Source: Streptomyces aurantiacus
GTDB lineage: Bacteria > Actinomycetota > Actinomycetes > Streptomycetales > Streptomycetaceae
Length of the DNA stretch: 64,000 nucleotides
Reading direction: 5' to 3'
Assembly: GCF_027107535.1 (NCBI RefSeq)
Contig: NZ_CP114283.1
Span: 6,510,001 to 6,574,000, forward strand
The notes under the pieces: generated by a model
Told to the model about the DNA's origin: nothing
Databases searched by the model: none
The model's input: the letters and a program-made list of their open reading frames with translations, nothing else
Shown here: positions 34,753 through 61,873 of the stretch, one piece after another
Layout: the number at the start of each line of letters is the position of its first letter
Position numbering within the stretch: the first letter of the stretch is position 1
Program-made: the position numbers and the translations under genes

Positions 34753-34910
34753 AGGGCCGCCCCTGTTGCCCACCTCACCGCAAGAGACATCCCCCGTCCG
34801 CCGCGAGGTTGACGCCGTGGGCTCCGCCGTGGCGCGACAGCAAGCGGTGAAGACGGCCTCATCGTGGCGTCACCCGTGCACGGCCGGATCGAGCGCCTGA
34901 CGACACACCG

Positions 34911-34947
34911 CCAGGTAAGTTAGCTTAGGCTAAGCTAACTTACCTGG
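34911..34947. promoter_or_regulatory. Iron box in a perfect 17-bp-arm palindrome
   Basis: A 37-base inverted repeat with a 3-base centre contains TTAGCTTAGGCTAAGCTAA (34920-34938), which matches the DmdR1/IdeR iron-box consensus TTAGGTTAGGCTAACCTAA at 17 of 19 positions. It ends 41 bases before the isochorismatase-like start, the right place for iron-dependent repression. Its symmetry extends beyond the normal 19-base box, which may allow tighter or double-dimer binding. Confidence 0.85.
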
Positions 34948-34988
34948 ACGGGGCTCGGACGCCCACGCCGTCAGGGAGGAGTCCGCCC

Positions 34989-35645
34989 ATGGCCGTACCA
35001 GTCGTCAACTCCTACTCCATGCCCGACCGTTCAGCGGTCCCCGCGTCCGGCCCACCCTGGACGATCGACCCGGCACGGGCCGCACTGCTGGTGCACGACA
35101 TGCAGAACCACTTCGTCCAGGCCTTCCCGCCCGACTGCTCCCCCGTCGTGGAACTGATCGACAACATCGCGACCCTGCGCGAACTCGCGGGCACCCTCGG
35201 CATGCCGATCGTCTTCAGTACCGAACCAGCCGAACGGCCCGGCGGGCAAGGCCTGTTGACCGACAGCTGGGTCCCGGCCGGCGGCCCTGAGTCCGGCGAG
35301 GACTCGGCGGTCGTCTCGTCGCTCACGCCACGGGTGGGAGAACACCTGCTGGTCAACGTGCGCCACAACGCCTTCCTCCGCAGCCATCTCGGCAGGCTGC
35401 TGCGCTCCGAGGGACGCGACCAGCTGATCCTCTGCGGAGTGCGGGCGCACCTCGGCATACTGCTCACGGCGGCGGACGCCTTCATGCACGACATCCAGCC
35501 GTTCGTCGTGGCCGACGCCGTGGCCGACCTCTCCTCCGAGGACCATTCCATGGCGCTGCGGTGGATCGCGCGTACCGGTGTCGTCTGCACCACCAACGAG
35601 CTGATCCGTCACCTCCTGCACGGCAGGGCGGCACAGAGCATGTGA
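34989..35645 (+). CDS. Isochorismatase-like protein (PhzD/EntB fold), altered active site
   Basis: A 218-residue protein clearly of the PhzD/EntB group (LLVHDMQNHFV, GRDQLILCGVRAHLGILLTAADAF, DIQPFVVADAVADLSSEDH). True members hydrolyse the vinyl ether of isochorismate. Aligned by eye to PhzD, Asp37 is kept, but the catalytic Lys is Asn123, the Tyr is Arg152, the Gln is Glu79 and the Arg is Gln87, so ordinary isochorismatase activity is doubtful. GGGAGGAG precedes ATG 34989 and an iron box lies just upstream, so it is made under iron limitation. No other dihydroxybenzoate genes are present in the window. It converges with the NRPS operon. Confidence 0.85.
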   Translation: MAVPVVNSYSMPDRSAVPASGPPWTIDPARAALLVHDMQNHFVQAFPPDCSPVVELIDNIATLRELAGTLGMPIVFSTEPAERPGGQGLLTDSWVPAGGPESGEDSAVVSSLTPRVGEHLLVNVRHNAFLRSHLGRLLRSEGRDQLILCGVRAHLGILLTAADAFMHDIQPFVVADAVADLSSEDHSMALRWIARTGVVCTTNELIRHLLHGRAAQSM

Positions 35646-35706
35646 CGGCCTCCTGCCCGGATTCCCGCACGAGAGGCCGGGCCGAGAAGGCCGGGCCAAC
35701 CGGCGT

Positions 35707-35937
35707 TCACCCGCAGGGGCGCCCCGGATAGTCGTCGCTCTCCGGCACGCCCGCCTCGCGCATCCGGCGCAGGACCTCGCGCCGCACGGCGTCGTCGTCG
35801 ATGTCCACCGGGCGGTTCCCGTCCCGGTCGAACACCAGGACGTCCCCCGCGGTGTCCCAGAGCACCCACCGGTGCGGGTACCCGGGCCCCCGCCACAGAT
35901 GGGCGTACGGCTCGGCGGCGTCCGTGCGCGTGCTCAC
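35707..35937 (-). CDS. Small acidic protein at the end of the NRPS operon
   Basis: A 76-residue protein, not recognised. It has a compact front (LWRGPGYPHRWVLWDTAGDVLVFDRDG) and a helical end (DDDAVRREVLRRMREAGVPES), without membrane segments or cysteine pairs. It starts at GTG 35937, overlapping the amidohydrolase stop (GTGA), so it is translationally coupled to that gene and belongs to the siderophore operon. No function is assigned. Confidence 0.7.
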   Translation of the reverse strand: MSTRTDAAEPYAHLWRGPGYPHRWVLWDTAGDVLVFDRDGNRPVDIDDDAVRREVLRRMREAGVPESDDYPGRPCG

Positions 35938-37508
35938 AGCGCGCCCCCATCGGTCTCCCGGCCGTCGACGAACGTCGCGACCACGTCGATGTCGCCGATG
36001 CGCGAGACCTCGACGCTCCGCGGGTCGTCACCCAGCACGACCAGGTCGGCACGCTTGCCCGGCGCGAGGCTTCCCACGCTGTCCTCCCAGTGACAGGCGA
36101 AGGCACCGGCCACGGTGTAGGCGCGCAGTGCCTCGTCCACCGTGACGCCCTCGTCCGGACCGATGACCTGCCCCGAGACGGAGGACCGCTCGACCATGAA
36201 CTGGACGGCCCGGAGCGGCGACCCGTCCGTGACGGGCCGGTCGGAGCTGCCGACGAGCGTGATGCCGCGATCGAGGAACCCCCTCCCCCGGTAGAGCCAG
36301 GGTGCGCGCTCCTCACCCATGATCGCCGCGTAGTCGTCGCCGAAGTACCGCAGGAAGTTCGGCTGGATCACGGCCGCCACACCCAGTCGCGCGAAGCGGT
36401 CCAGCTGGTCGGGCCGGATGAGGCCCGCATGCTCGATCCGGTGCCGGGCGCCCGGCCGCGGACGGAGGCGTTGTGCCCGCTCCAGGGCGTCCAGGGCCAC
36501 GTCGGCCACCCGGTCGCCGATGGCGTGGACGGCGAGCTGCCAGCCCGCGAGATGCCCGTCGACGATCGTGTCCGTGAGCAGCTCGGGGTCGTCCTGCAAC
36601 TGGCCCGCGTGGTCGAGCCCTTCGTAGGGACGGCTCAGTGCGGCGGTACGGGCCATCATGCCGCCGTCGGTGTAGATCTTCAGCGCGCCGACCGAGAGCC
36701 GGTCGTCGCCGAACCCCGTCCGCAGGCCGAGGTCGAGGGCCCGGGGGATGCCGTCGTCCTGGTGCGCACCGACCGGGCGCAGCCGGTCCGCGGACACCAT
36801 GAGCTGCACGCGCAGGGGCAACCGGCCCTGTTCCTGGGCGAGTTGGTACGCGCCGAGCTCGACCGGGCTGTGCCCGAACATGACGCCGCCGATGCCGGCC
36901 TCGGCGCAGGCCGTCACGCCTTCGGCCAGACAGGTACGTGCTGCCCGTCCGATCGCGTCCGCCAGCTCCTGCTGGGAGTACGGCAGTCGCAGTGCCCGCG
37001 CGGCCCCCATGGCGCCCTCGGCGAGAAAGCCCTCCCCACGCGCCAGTTCGGCGGGCAGCAGGTCTAGGACGGCCGTGTTGACCATGCAGCCGTGCCCGGA
37101 GTCGTGCATCAGGAACACCTTGCGCCCCGCGCTGACCTTGTCCAGCTCGGCGGCGGTCAGATGACGGCCGAGGCCTCGCTGGTCGTACCCGGCGAGCTGC
37201 GTCCAGGCGCCCTCCGGTGTGCGCGCCGCCGCCGCTGCCACGGCGGCCAGGACGTCGTCGACCGACGTGCAGGGCGCCACGGTCGGTGTGCCCGCCCTGA
37301 GTCCGGTCCAGGCCAGGTGCACATGGCTGTCGATGAAGCCGGGCAGCACGGTGGCGCCCTGCAGGTCGACCACCCGGCGGGCGGGCAGCCCGGCGACCTC
37401 CTCGTCCAGGCCCACGATCCGGCCCCGCCAGATGCCCAGTTCCCGGGCGACCGGACGGTCCGGGTCCATGGTGAGGATGTGCGCGTTGGTCAGTCTCGTG
37501 GAGAGCAT
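35934..37508 (-). CDS. Amidohydrolase (YtcJ-like, amidohydrolase_3 family)
   Basis: A 524-residue metal-dependent hydrolase. Metal ligands appear in order: His62 and His64 in GFIDSHVHLAW, His in LAVHAIGDRVADVAL, RIEHAGLI, and Asp in VGSSDRPVTDGSP; LKIYTDGGMMARTA may hold the bridging residue. The C-terminus closes the beta-sandwich (LAPGKRADLVVLGDDP). There is no signal peptide. It lies 9 bases after mbtH in the NRPS operon. A role in trimming the siderophore or opening ferri-siderophore amide bonds is possible but unproven. Confidence 0.88.
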   Translation of the reverse strand: MLSTRLTNAHILTMDPDRPVARELGIWRGRIVGLDEEVAGLPARRVVDLQGATVLPGFIDSHVHLAWTGLRAGTPTVAPCTSVDDVLAAVAAAAARTPEGAWTQLAGYDQRGLGRHLTAAELDKVSAGRKVFLMHDSGHGCMVNTAVLDLLPAELARGEGFLAEGAMGAARALRLPYSQQELADAIGRAARTCLAEGVTACAEAGIGGVMFGHSPVELGAYQLAQEQGRLPLRVQLMVSADRLRPVGAHQDDGIPRALDLGLRTGFGDDRLSVGALKIYTDGGMMARTAALSRPYEGLDHAGQLQDDPELLTDTIVDGHLAGWQLAVHAIGDRVADVALDALERAQRLRPRPGARHRIEHAGLIRPDQLDRFARLGVAAVIQPNFLRYFGDDYAAIMGEERAPWLYRGRGFLDRGITLVGSSDRPVTDGSPLRAVQFMVERSSVSGQVIGPDEGVTVDEALRAYTVAGAFACHWEDSVGSLAPGKRADLVVLGDDPRSVEVSRIGDIDVVATFVDGRETDGGAL

Positions 37509-37517
37509 CGGGGGTTC

Positions 37518-37739
37518 TCAGCCGCTCTGTTCCGCCATCCGGTCCACCAGGCTCTTGGGGCGCATGTCGGTCCAGTTGGTCTCGATGTGGTCCAGGCACT
37601 CCTGGCGGGGTGCCGGGCCGTGCGCGACGGTCCAGCCGGCCGGCACGTCCACGAAGTCGGGCCACAGGCTGTGCTGGCCCTCGTCGTTGACGAGCACGGA
37701 GTAGGTGCCTTCGGGGTTCTCGAACGGGTTGGTGCTCAT
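37518..37739 (-). CDS. MbtH-like protein
   Basis: A 73-residue helper that binds and activates NRPS adenylation domains. All family landmarks are present: [32 protein letters not shown], and the tryptophan-containing [18 protein letters not shown] precedes the ATG. It is 24 bases after the NRPS stop and is expected to be made with it. It is the only MbtH gene in the window. Confidence 0.96.
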   Translation of the reverse strand: MSTNPFENPEGTYSVLVNDEGQHSLWPDFVDVPAGWTVAHGPAPRQECLDHIETNWTDMRPKSLVDRMAEQSG

Positions 37740-37763
37740 GACGTTCCTCCAACTTTCCTTTTC

Positions 37764-56663
<18,900 letters not shown>

Positions 56664-56722
56664 AGCTGACCGTGCCTCCAGAGTGTGCGGAACCGGCTCA
56701 GCCGGAGGACCGCAGGTCATAC

Positions 56723-56741
56723 TAAGGTAAGGATTACCTAA
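56723..56741. promoter_or_regulatory. Iron box at the NRPS promoter
   Basis: TAAGGTAAGGATTACCTAA matches the DmdR/IdeR consensus at 15 of 19 positions. It lies two bases from the ATG at 56720, leaving no room for a ribosome site there, which supports the GTG start at 56663. It should repress the NRPS operon in iron-rich cells. Confidence 0.75.
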
Positions 56742-56785
56742 CCAAAAGGCCCAGTCTCGGCGGACTCAGCATTCCCCACTACGAT

Positions 56786-56804
56786 TAAGGCCTGCCTAAC
56801 CTAA
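56786..56804. promoter_or_regulatory. Iron box at the permease promoter
   Basis: TAAGGCCTGCCTAACCTAA matches the iron-box consensus at 14 of 19 positions; the right half (CCTAACCTAA) is strong and the left half weak. It lies 27 bases before the first permease start and 45 bases from the NRPS box, so the divergent promoters are controlled together. Confidence 0.65.
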
Positions 56805-56830
56805 GGGAGCTGGCCGTTGGAGACCGCAAG

Positions 56831-57853
56831 GTGACGGGCAAGAGGGTGCGCCCTGTCCTTCTCGTGACACTGCTGGGTACCGTCCTGGCCGTCCTGTGCC
56901 TGCTGTCACTCGCCCTGGGCGCGGCCAACGTCCCCCCGGACCAGGTGATCCGGGCCCTGTTCGGTGAGGCGCCGAGCCGCTTCGTGGACAACGTCGTCTG
57001 GTCGGCGCGCATGCCTCGCACCGCGCTCGGCCTCACAGCGGGCGCGGCCCTCGGGCTGGCCGGAGCGCTGATGCAGGCCCTCACCCGCAACCCGCTGGCC
57101 GATCCCGGCGTGCTCGGCGTCAGCGCCGGCGCCTCCTTCGCCATCGTGCTGGCCGTCGGCGTGCTCGGCATCAACTCGCTGTACGGATACGTGTGGTTCG
57201 CGTTCGGCGGGGCGCTGGTCGCCACGGTGGCCGTCTATCTGCTGGGCGGTCTCGGGCGGTCCGGGATGACCCCGGTGAAGCTGGCGCTCGCCGGGATCGC
57301 CGTCACCTCGATGCTGTGGTCGTTCACCCAGGCCATCGTGCTCACCGACGTGGACGCGCTCAACAAGTTCCGGTTCTGGTCCGCCGGATCGCTCGCGGAC
57401 GCCGACGACGGCGTGGTGTGGCGGGTCCTGCCCTTCCTCGCCCTCGGCGCGGCACTGGCCCTGGCCTGCGCACCCGCCCTGAACAGCCTGGCCCTCGGCG
57501 ACGACGTCGCGGCCTCGCTCGGTCGGCGCCTGGGCCTGGTCCGGCTCGCCGGCGTCGCCGCGATCACGCTGCTGACGGGGGCCGCGGTCGCCGTCATCGG
57601 TCCGGTCGTCTTCATCGGCCTGGTGGTCCCCCATGTCGCCCGCGTGCTCGCCCAGTCGGCGGGCATCGGCCCCGACCAGCGCTGGCTGCTGCCCCTTTCG
57701 GCGGTGCTCGCGCCCATCCTGCTGCTCTGCGCGGACATCCTCGGACGCCTCGTCGCACGGCCCACCGAGATCCAGGCGGGCGTGCTGGTCGCGTTCATCG
57801 GCGGCCCGTTCTTCATCGCGATGGTCCGTCGGCGCAATCTGGCGGAGGTGTGA
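56831..57853 (+). CDS. Siderophore ABC transporter permease (FecCD family), first subunit
   Basis: A 340-residue membrane protein with about ten helices, typical of FecCD permeases that import ferric siderophores. Family blocks: RMPRTALGLTAGAALGLAGALMQALTRNPLADPGVLGVSAGA, FWSAGSLADAD, and the ATPase-coupling region GPVVFIGLVVPHVAR. GTG 56831 with GGAG 10 bases upstream. It is first in a three-gene operon with a second permease and the ATPase, divergent from the NRPS. It probably re-imports the loaded siderophore made by this cluster. Confidence 0.95.
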   Translation: MTGKRVRPVLLVTLLGTVLAVLCLLSLALGAANVPPDQVIRALFGEAPSRFVDNVVWSARMPRTALGLTAGAALGLAGALMQALTRNPLADPGVLGVSAGASFAIVLAVGVLGINSLYGYVWFAFGGALVATVAVYLLGGLGRSGMTPVKLALAGIAVTSMLWSFTQAIVLTDVDALNKFRFWSAGSLADADDGVVWRVLPFLALGAALALACAPALNSLALGDDVAASLGRRLGLVRLAGVAAITLLTGAAVAVIGPVVFIGLVVPHVARVLAQSAGIGPDQRWLLPLSAVLAPILLLCADILGRLVARPTEIQAGVLVAFIGGPFFIAMVRRRNLAEV

Positions 57854-57855
57854 GC

Positions 57856-58956
57856 GTGCCGAACACGAGTACCGCCCCGAAGTCCGCCACCGACTCCGGC
57901 CGTTCGGCCGGGGCCGCCCGGCTCCGCACCTACCGGCTGGCCCTGCCGCCCGTCTCCGGCGTCTTCCGCCCCCGGCTGGTCCTCCTGTGCGCGTTCCTCG
58001 GCGCGGGCACCTTCCTGCTGTTCTGCTGGGGCCTGACGACCGGCGACTACCCGATCGGCTTCACCGACGTCGTACGGGCCCTGGTCGGCTCCGGCGACCC
58101 CGGCACGGTCCTCGTGGTGGAGGAACTGCGCCTGCCCCGCGCCCTCGTCGGGCTGCTGGCGGGGATCGCCTTCGGGGTCTCGGGCGCGCTGTTCCAGACC
58201 ATGACGCGCAATCCGCTGGCCAGCCCCGACATGATCGGCCTCACCCAGGGCGCCGGCACCGCCGTGGTCGCGGGCATCGTGCTCGGCTGGGACGGCGGCC
58301 TCGGCACCCAGGCCCTCGGACTGCTCGGCGCGCTGGTCACGGCCCTGACCGTCTACGCGCTGGCCTGGCGGCGCGGCACCACCGGCTACCGCATCATCCT
58401 GGTCGGCATCGGCGTGGCCTGGATCTGCACGAGCGCCACCGACTACCTCGTGGCCAAGGGCGGTCGCTTCCAGGCGCAGGCCGCCCTCGGCTGGCTCGTC
58501 GGCAACCTCAACGGCCGTACGTGGGAACAGGTCGGCCCGCTCGCCGTCGCGCTGGCCGTGCTGCTGCCGACGGCCCTGCTCCTCGGCCGGCTGCTGCGCA
58601 CGCTCCAGCTCGGCGACGACGTGGCCACCGGCCTCGGTACCCGCGTACAGCCGGTACGCCTTGCCATCCTGCTCACCGGCGTCGGCCTGATCGCGTTCGC
58701 CACCGCGTCCGCGGGACCGGTGGCCTTCGTGGCGCTCGCCGCCCCGCAGATCGCGCAACGGCTGGCCCGTACGGCCTGGCCGCCCACCGTCGCCTCCGGA
58801 CTGACCGGGGCGCTCGTGGTCCTCGGCGGCGACCTCATCGCCCGCACGCTCGTCTCCGGCACGGAACTGCCGGTCGGAATCGTCACCGGTGTGCTCGGCG
58901 CACCGGTCCTGCTCTGGTTGCTCGTCCGCGCCAACCGCGCGGGTTCAGGAGGTTGA
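57856..58956 (+). CDS. Siderophore ABC transporter permease (FecCD family), second subunit
   Basis: A 366-residue partner of the preceding permease; the two form the membrane channel. About 45 polar residues precede the first helix (VLLCAFLGAGTFLLFCWG). Family blocks: LRLPRALVGLLAGIAFGVSGALFQTMTRNPLASPDMIGLTQGA, GWLVGNLNGRTW, and the coupling region GPVAFVALAAPQIAQRL. It starts at GTG 57856, three bases after the first permease's stop, with GGAGG 7 bases before; GTG 57850 is an overlapping alternative. Confidence 0.95.
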   Translation: MPNTSTAPKSATDSGRSAGAARLRTYRLALPPVSGVFRPRLVLLCAFLGAGTFLLFCWGLTTGDYPIGFTDVVRALVGSGDPGTVLVVEELRLPRALVGLLAGIAFGVSGALFQTMTRNPLASPDMIGLTQGAGTAVVAGIVLGWDGGLGTQALGLLGALVTALTVYALAWRRGTTGYRIILVGIGVAWICTSATDYLVAKGGRFQAQAALGWLVGNLNGRTWEQVGPLAVALAVLLPTALLLGRLLRTLQLGDDVATGLGTRVQPVRLAILLTGVGLIAFATASAGPVAFVALAAPQIAQRLARTAWPPTVASGLTGALVVLGGDLIARTLVSGTELPVGIVTGVLGAPVLLWLLVRANRAGSGG

Positions 58957-58960
58957 TCCC

Positions 58961-59857
58961 ATGTCGGCTGATTCCCTGTCGACCGAACGCGTGCCGGACG
59001 GCTCCGTGCCCGCCGGCCCCGTGTCGACCCCCGACCCCGAGCTGCGGGCGAGCGGGCTGCGTCTGGCGTACGACAACCGGCTGGTGGTCGACGGTCTCGA
59101 CCTGGCGATCCCGCCCGGCCGGATCACGGCCATCGTCGGCGCCAACGCGTGCGGCAAGTCCACGCTGTTGCGCGCCCTGGCCCGGCTGCTCGCGCCCAAG
59201 GAAGGGGCCGTCCACCTGGACGGCCGGGCCCTGCAGTCCATCCCGAGCAGGGAACTCGCCCAGCGGCTGGGCATCCTGCCGCAGAGCCCGGTCGCGCCCG
59301 AGGGGCTGACCGTCATGGACCTGGTCAACCGCGGGCGTTCCCCGCACCAGACCTGGTGGCGGCAGTGGTCGAAGGCGGACGAGCAAGCCGTGCACCAGGC
59401 CCTGGCCGCCACCAACATGACCGACCTGGCGGACCGGCCCGTCGACGAACTCTCCGGCGGCCAGCGGCAGCGTGCCTGGATCGCCATGGCGGTGGCCCAG
59501 GGCACGCCCGTGCTGCTGCTGGACGAGCCGACGACGTATCTCGACCTGGCCCACCAGATCGACGTCCTGGACCTGGTCACCGACCTCAACCGGCGCGAGA
59601 ACCGCACCGTCGTGATGGTCCTCCACGACCTCAACCAGGCCTGCCGGTACGCCGATCACGTCGTCGCCATGAAGTCCGGGAAGATCGTCGCCGAGGGGAG
59701 CCCGGCCGAGGTCATCACCGCCGAGACCGTCGAGGACGTCTTCGACCTGACCTGCCGGATCACGCTGGACCCGGTCAGCCACACCCCCCTGGTCATCCCG
59801 ATGGGCCGCCACCACGGGGCCCCGGCCCTGGAGCCGGCGCTGCCGACGGCGGACTGA
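58961..59857 (+). CDS. Siderophore ABC transporter ATP-binding protein
   Basis: A 298-residue FepC-type ATPase powering the two permeases. Walker A GANACGKST, Q-loop ILPQSPVAPEG, signature ELSGGQRQRAWIA, Walker B VLLLDEPTTYLDL and the switch VLHDLNQA are all intact. GGAGG lies 8 bases before ATG 58961. It is the last gene of the operon. A strong hairpin follows, shared with the convergent ArgB-like gene. No gene for the substrate-binding lipoprotein that such systems need is found next to it. Confidence 0.96.
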   Translation: MSADSLSTERVPDGSVPAGPVSTPDPELRASGLRLAYDNRLVVDGLDLAIPPGRITAIVGANACGKSTLLRALARLLAPKEGAVHLDGRALQSIPSRELAQRLGILPQSPVAPEGLTVMDLVNRGRSPHQTWWRQWSKADEQAVHQALAATNMTDLADRPVDELSGGQRQRAWIAMAVAQGTPVLLLDEPTTYLDLAHQIDVLDLVTDLNRRENRTVVMVLHDLNQACRYADHVVAMKSGKIVAEGSPAEVITAETVEDVFDLTCRITLDPVSHTPLVIPMGRHHGAPALEPALPTAD

Positions 59858-59871
59858 GGAAACCCGGGACG

Positions 59872-59897
59872 CCCCGCGCTCCCGAAGGGGCGCGGGG
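59872..59897. terminator. Bidirectional hairpin between the ATPase and ArgB-like genes
   Basis: CCCCGCGC pairs with GCGCGGGG, continued by CCC/GGG across a single bulged T, with a GAA loop. It lies in the 95-base convergent gap and would serve both strands. Confidence 0.7.
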
Positions 59898-59952
59898 AAC
59901 CGTGTGCCCGGCCACGGCGCACCGGCAGACGAGGGAAGTACGACCGCTCAGC

Positions 59953-60843
59953 TCAGCCGCAGACGTCCCGGACGATCGTCGTGCCGGTTCCGACGCCGCC
60001 GAGCAGCCCGTCGAGCAGCGCGTGCGGTGCGCGCCCGTCGAGCACCCGGGCCATCTCCACGCCGCCCCTGACGGCTCTCAGGCATGCCTCCATCTTGGGC
60101 CCCATACCGCCGTTGAGCCCCGGCAGCAGCCGCTCCAGCTCCCCCGCGCCGATCCGGTCGACGACCCGCTCGCTCTGCGGCCAGTCGGCGTACAGACCCG
60201 GCACGTCGGTGAGGACGACCAGGGCCCGCGTCCCGAGCGCGGCGGCCAGCGCGCCGGCCGCCGTGTCCGCGTTGACGTTGTAGACCTGCCCGTCGTCGCC
60301 CCGGCCGACGGAGGAGACCACCGGGATGTGGCCGCTGTCCAGCAGGAGGCGGACGACGGCGGTGTTGACCCGCGCCACGTCCCCGACCAGCCCGATGTCC
60401 ACGCGCTCACCGGCGACTTCGGCGTACCGCTTGACGGCCGTGAGCGTGTGCCCGTCCTCGCCGCTGAGGCCGACCGCGTGCGGCCCGTGCTCGTTCAGCA
60501 GTCCGACCAGATCCTTCTGGACCTTGCCGGACAGCACCATCCGTACGACCTCCATCGTCTCGGGCGTGGTGACCCGAAGCCCGTTCAGGAAGGCGGACTT
60601 GAGTCCCAGCCGGTCCAGGTGGGCGCCGATCTGCGGGCCGCCGCCGTGCACCACGACCGGCCTGACGCCCGCGCCGCGCAGGGTGAGCACGTCCTGGGCG
60701 AAGGCCCGCCGGAGCGTCTCGTCGGTCATCGCGTGGCCGCCGTACTTGACGACGACCGTGTGTCCGCGCAGGGGCTCCAGCGAGGCGAGACGGCCGGCGG
60801 GACCGGAGGAGGCGGCGGTCTCGGCCACTGCCGTGCCGCTCAC
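59953..60843 (-). CDS. ArgB-like N-acetylglutamate kinase in the siderophore cluster
   Basis: A 296-residue amino-acid kinase that phosphorylates N-acetyl-L-glutamate, the committing step towards ornithine. Blocks: [10 protein letters not shown] (phosphate-binding Lys), [51 protein letters not shown] and [13 protein letters not shown] kinase gene alone, away from argCJD, suggests a second copy that boosts ornithine supply for the siderophore under iron starvation. It starts at GTG 60843, overlapping the formyltransferase stop (GTGA), so it is coupled to that gene and placed under the same iron box. Confidence 0.92.
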   Translation of the reverse strand: MSGTAVAETAASSGPAGRLASLEPLRGHTVVVKYGGHAMTDETLRRAFAQDVLTLRGAGVRPVVVHGGGPQIGAHLDRLGLKSAFLNGLRVTTPETMEVVRMVLSGKVQKDLVGLLNEHGPHAVGLSGEDGHTLTAVKRYAEVAGERVDIGLVGDVARVNTAVVRLLLDSGHIPVVSSVGRGDDGQVYNVNADTAAGALAAALGTRALVVLTDVPGLYADWPQSERVVDRIGAGELERLLPGLNGGMGPKMEACLRAVRGGVEMARVLDGRAPHALLDGLLGGVGTGTTIVRDVCG

Positions 60844-61787
60844 GGACGGGCCGTGAGATAGCCGCCCATCGTGCGGAAGTAGTCGGTCGCGGCGTGCTCC
60901 GTCCCGTCCTCGGTGCGCACACGCCTGACGACCAACCCGCGCAGCCGTCCGCTCCTCGCCTCCGCTCCGGCGACGACGACCACGCCGTCGCCCTCCCGGA
61001 TGAAGATCCGCCCCGGGGTGCCGCCGTAACAGCCCTTGGACACCGTGGACTCGACGATCCTGAGCCGCTGTCCGCGGTGGTGGGTGAAGGCGTTGGGATA
61101 CGGGTCGCACTGGGCCCGTACGAGCCGCTCGATGTCCTCGGCCGGCCAGGTCCAGTCGATGCGGCTGTCCTCCAGGGACCGCTTGTGGAAGAAACTGGCC
61201 CGCTCCCGGTCCTGCGGTATCCACTGGGCGCGGCCCGAGGCGATGAGATCGAGCGACTCGTTGACGACCGGTGCGATCAGGTCGACCGTGCGGTGGAACA
61301 GGTCGGTGACGGTGTCGGCCGCGCCGACCGGCACGGCCCGCTGCAGCAGCACGTCACCGGCGTCCAGCTCGGCGTTCATCCGGTGCGCGGTGACACCGAC
61401 CTCCCGCTCGCCGTTGATCAGTGCCCAGATCAGCGGGGAGAAGCCCGCGTACGCCGGGAGCAGCGAGTCGTGGATGTTGAGCGTGCCGTGGGGCGGGAGG
61501 CCGAAGACCTCCGGGGGCAGCACGGTCCGCCAGTTGTTCGCGACGATCAGGTCCGGAGCGGCGTCCTTCAGGGCGGCGAGGAGCTCGGGGTCGTCGGGCC
61601 GGTTGCGCAGCAGCACCGGCACGCCGTGCTTCTCGGCCAGGTCGGCCACCGAGTCGTCCCAGATCTTCTCGTACACGTGGTCGCTCTTGGGGTGGGTCAC
61701 CGCCAACACCACCTCGTGGTCGGACTCCAGCAGAGCCTGAAGGGTGCGATGCCCCCAGGTCTGATAGCCGAACATGACGACCCGCAT
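60840..61787 (-). CDS. N-hydroxyornithine formyltransferase (CchA-like)
   Basis: A 315-residue protein of the methionyl-tRNA formyltransferase fold. It should move a formyl group from N10-formyl-tetrahydrofolate to N5-hydroxyornithine, as CchA does for coelichelin. Catalytic residues: Asn and His in [19 protein letters not shown], and Asp in [15 protein letters not shown]. The C-terminal OB-like part ([19 protein letters not shown]) is kept. ATG 61787 with GGGAGG 7 bases upstream is preferred to an ATG nine codons earlier. It is divergent from the monooxygenase gene, sharing one iron box. Confidence 0.93.
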   Translation of the reverse strand: MRVVMFGYQTWGHRTLQALLESDHEVVLAVTHPKSDHVYEKIWDDSVADLAEKHGVPVLLRNRPDDPELLAALKDAAPDLIVANNWRTVLPPEVFGLPPHGTLNIHDSLLPAYAGFSPLIWALINGEREVGVTAHRMNAELDAGDVLLQRAVPVGAADTVTDLFHRTVDLIAPVVNESLDLIASGRAQWIPQDRERASFFHKRSLEDSRIDWTWPAEDIERLVRAQCDPYPNAFTHHRGQRLRIVESTVSKGCYGGTPGRIFIREGDGVVVVAGAEARSGRLRGLVVRRVRTEDGTEHAATDYFRTMGGYLTARP

Positions 61788-61816
61788 ACTCGATCCTCCC
61801 TTAGAACACACCATTG

Positions 61817-61835
61817 CAAGGTAAGGCTAACCTTA
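61817..61835. promoter_or_regulatory. Iron box in the divergent formyltransferase/monooxygenase promoter
   Basis: CAAGGTAAGGCTAACCTTA matches the iron-box consensus at 15 of 19 positions, with a perfect inner AAGGTNAGNCTNACCTT symmetry. It lies 30 bases from the formyltransferase start and 39 from the monooxygenase start, so one site can repress both tailoring genes. Confidence 0.8.
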
Positions 61836-61873
61836 TTTAACATCAGTGGCGCCTAGGGGAAGGAAAAGTTGCG

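Noticed and set aside
34989..35645. Calling the locus a catecholate (dihydroxybenzoate) siderophore cluster because of the isochorismatase-like gene
   Set aside because: No isochorismate synthase, DHB dehydrogenase, DHB-AMP ligase or aryl carrier domain is present, the protein's active site is altered, and all tailoring genes point to hydroxamates.
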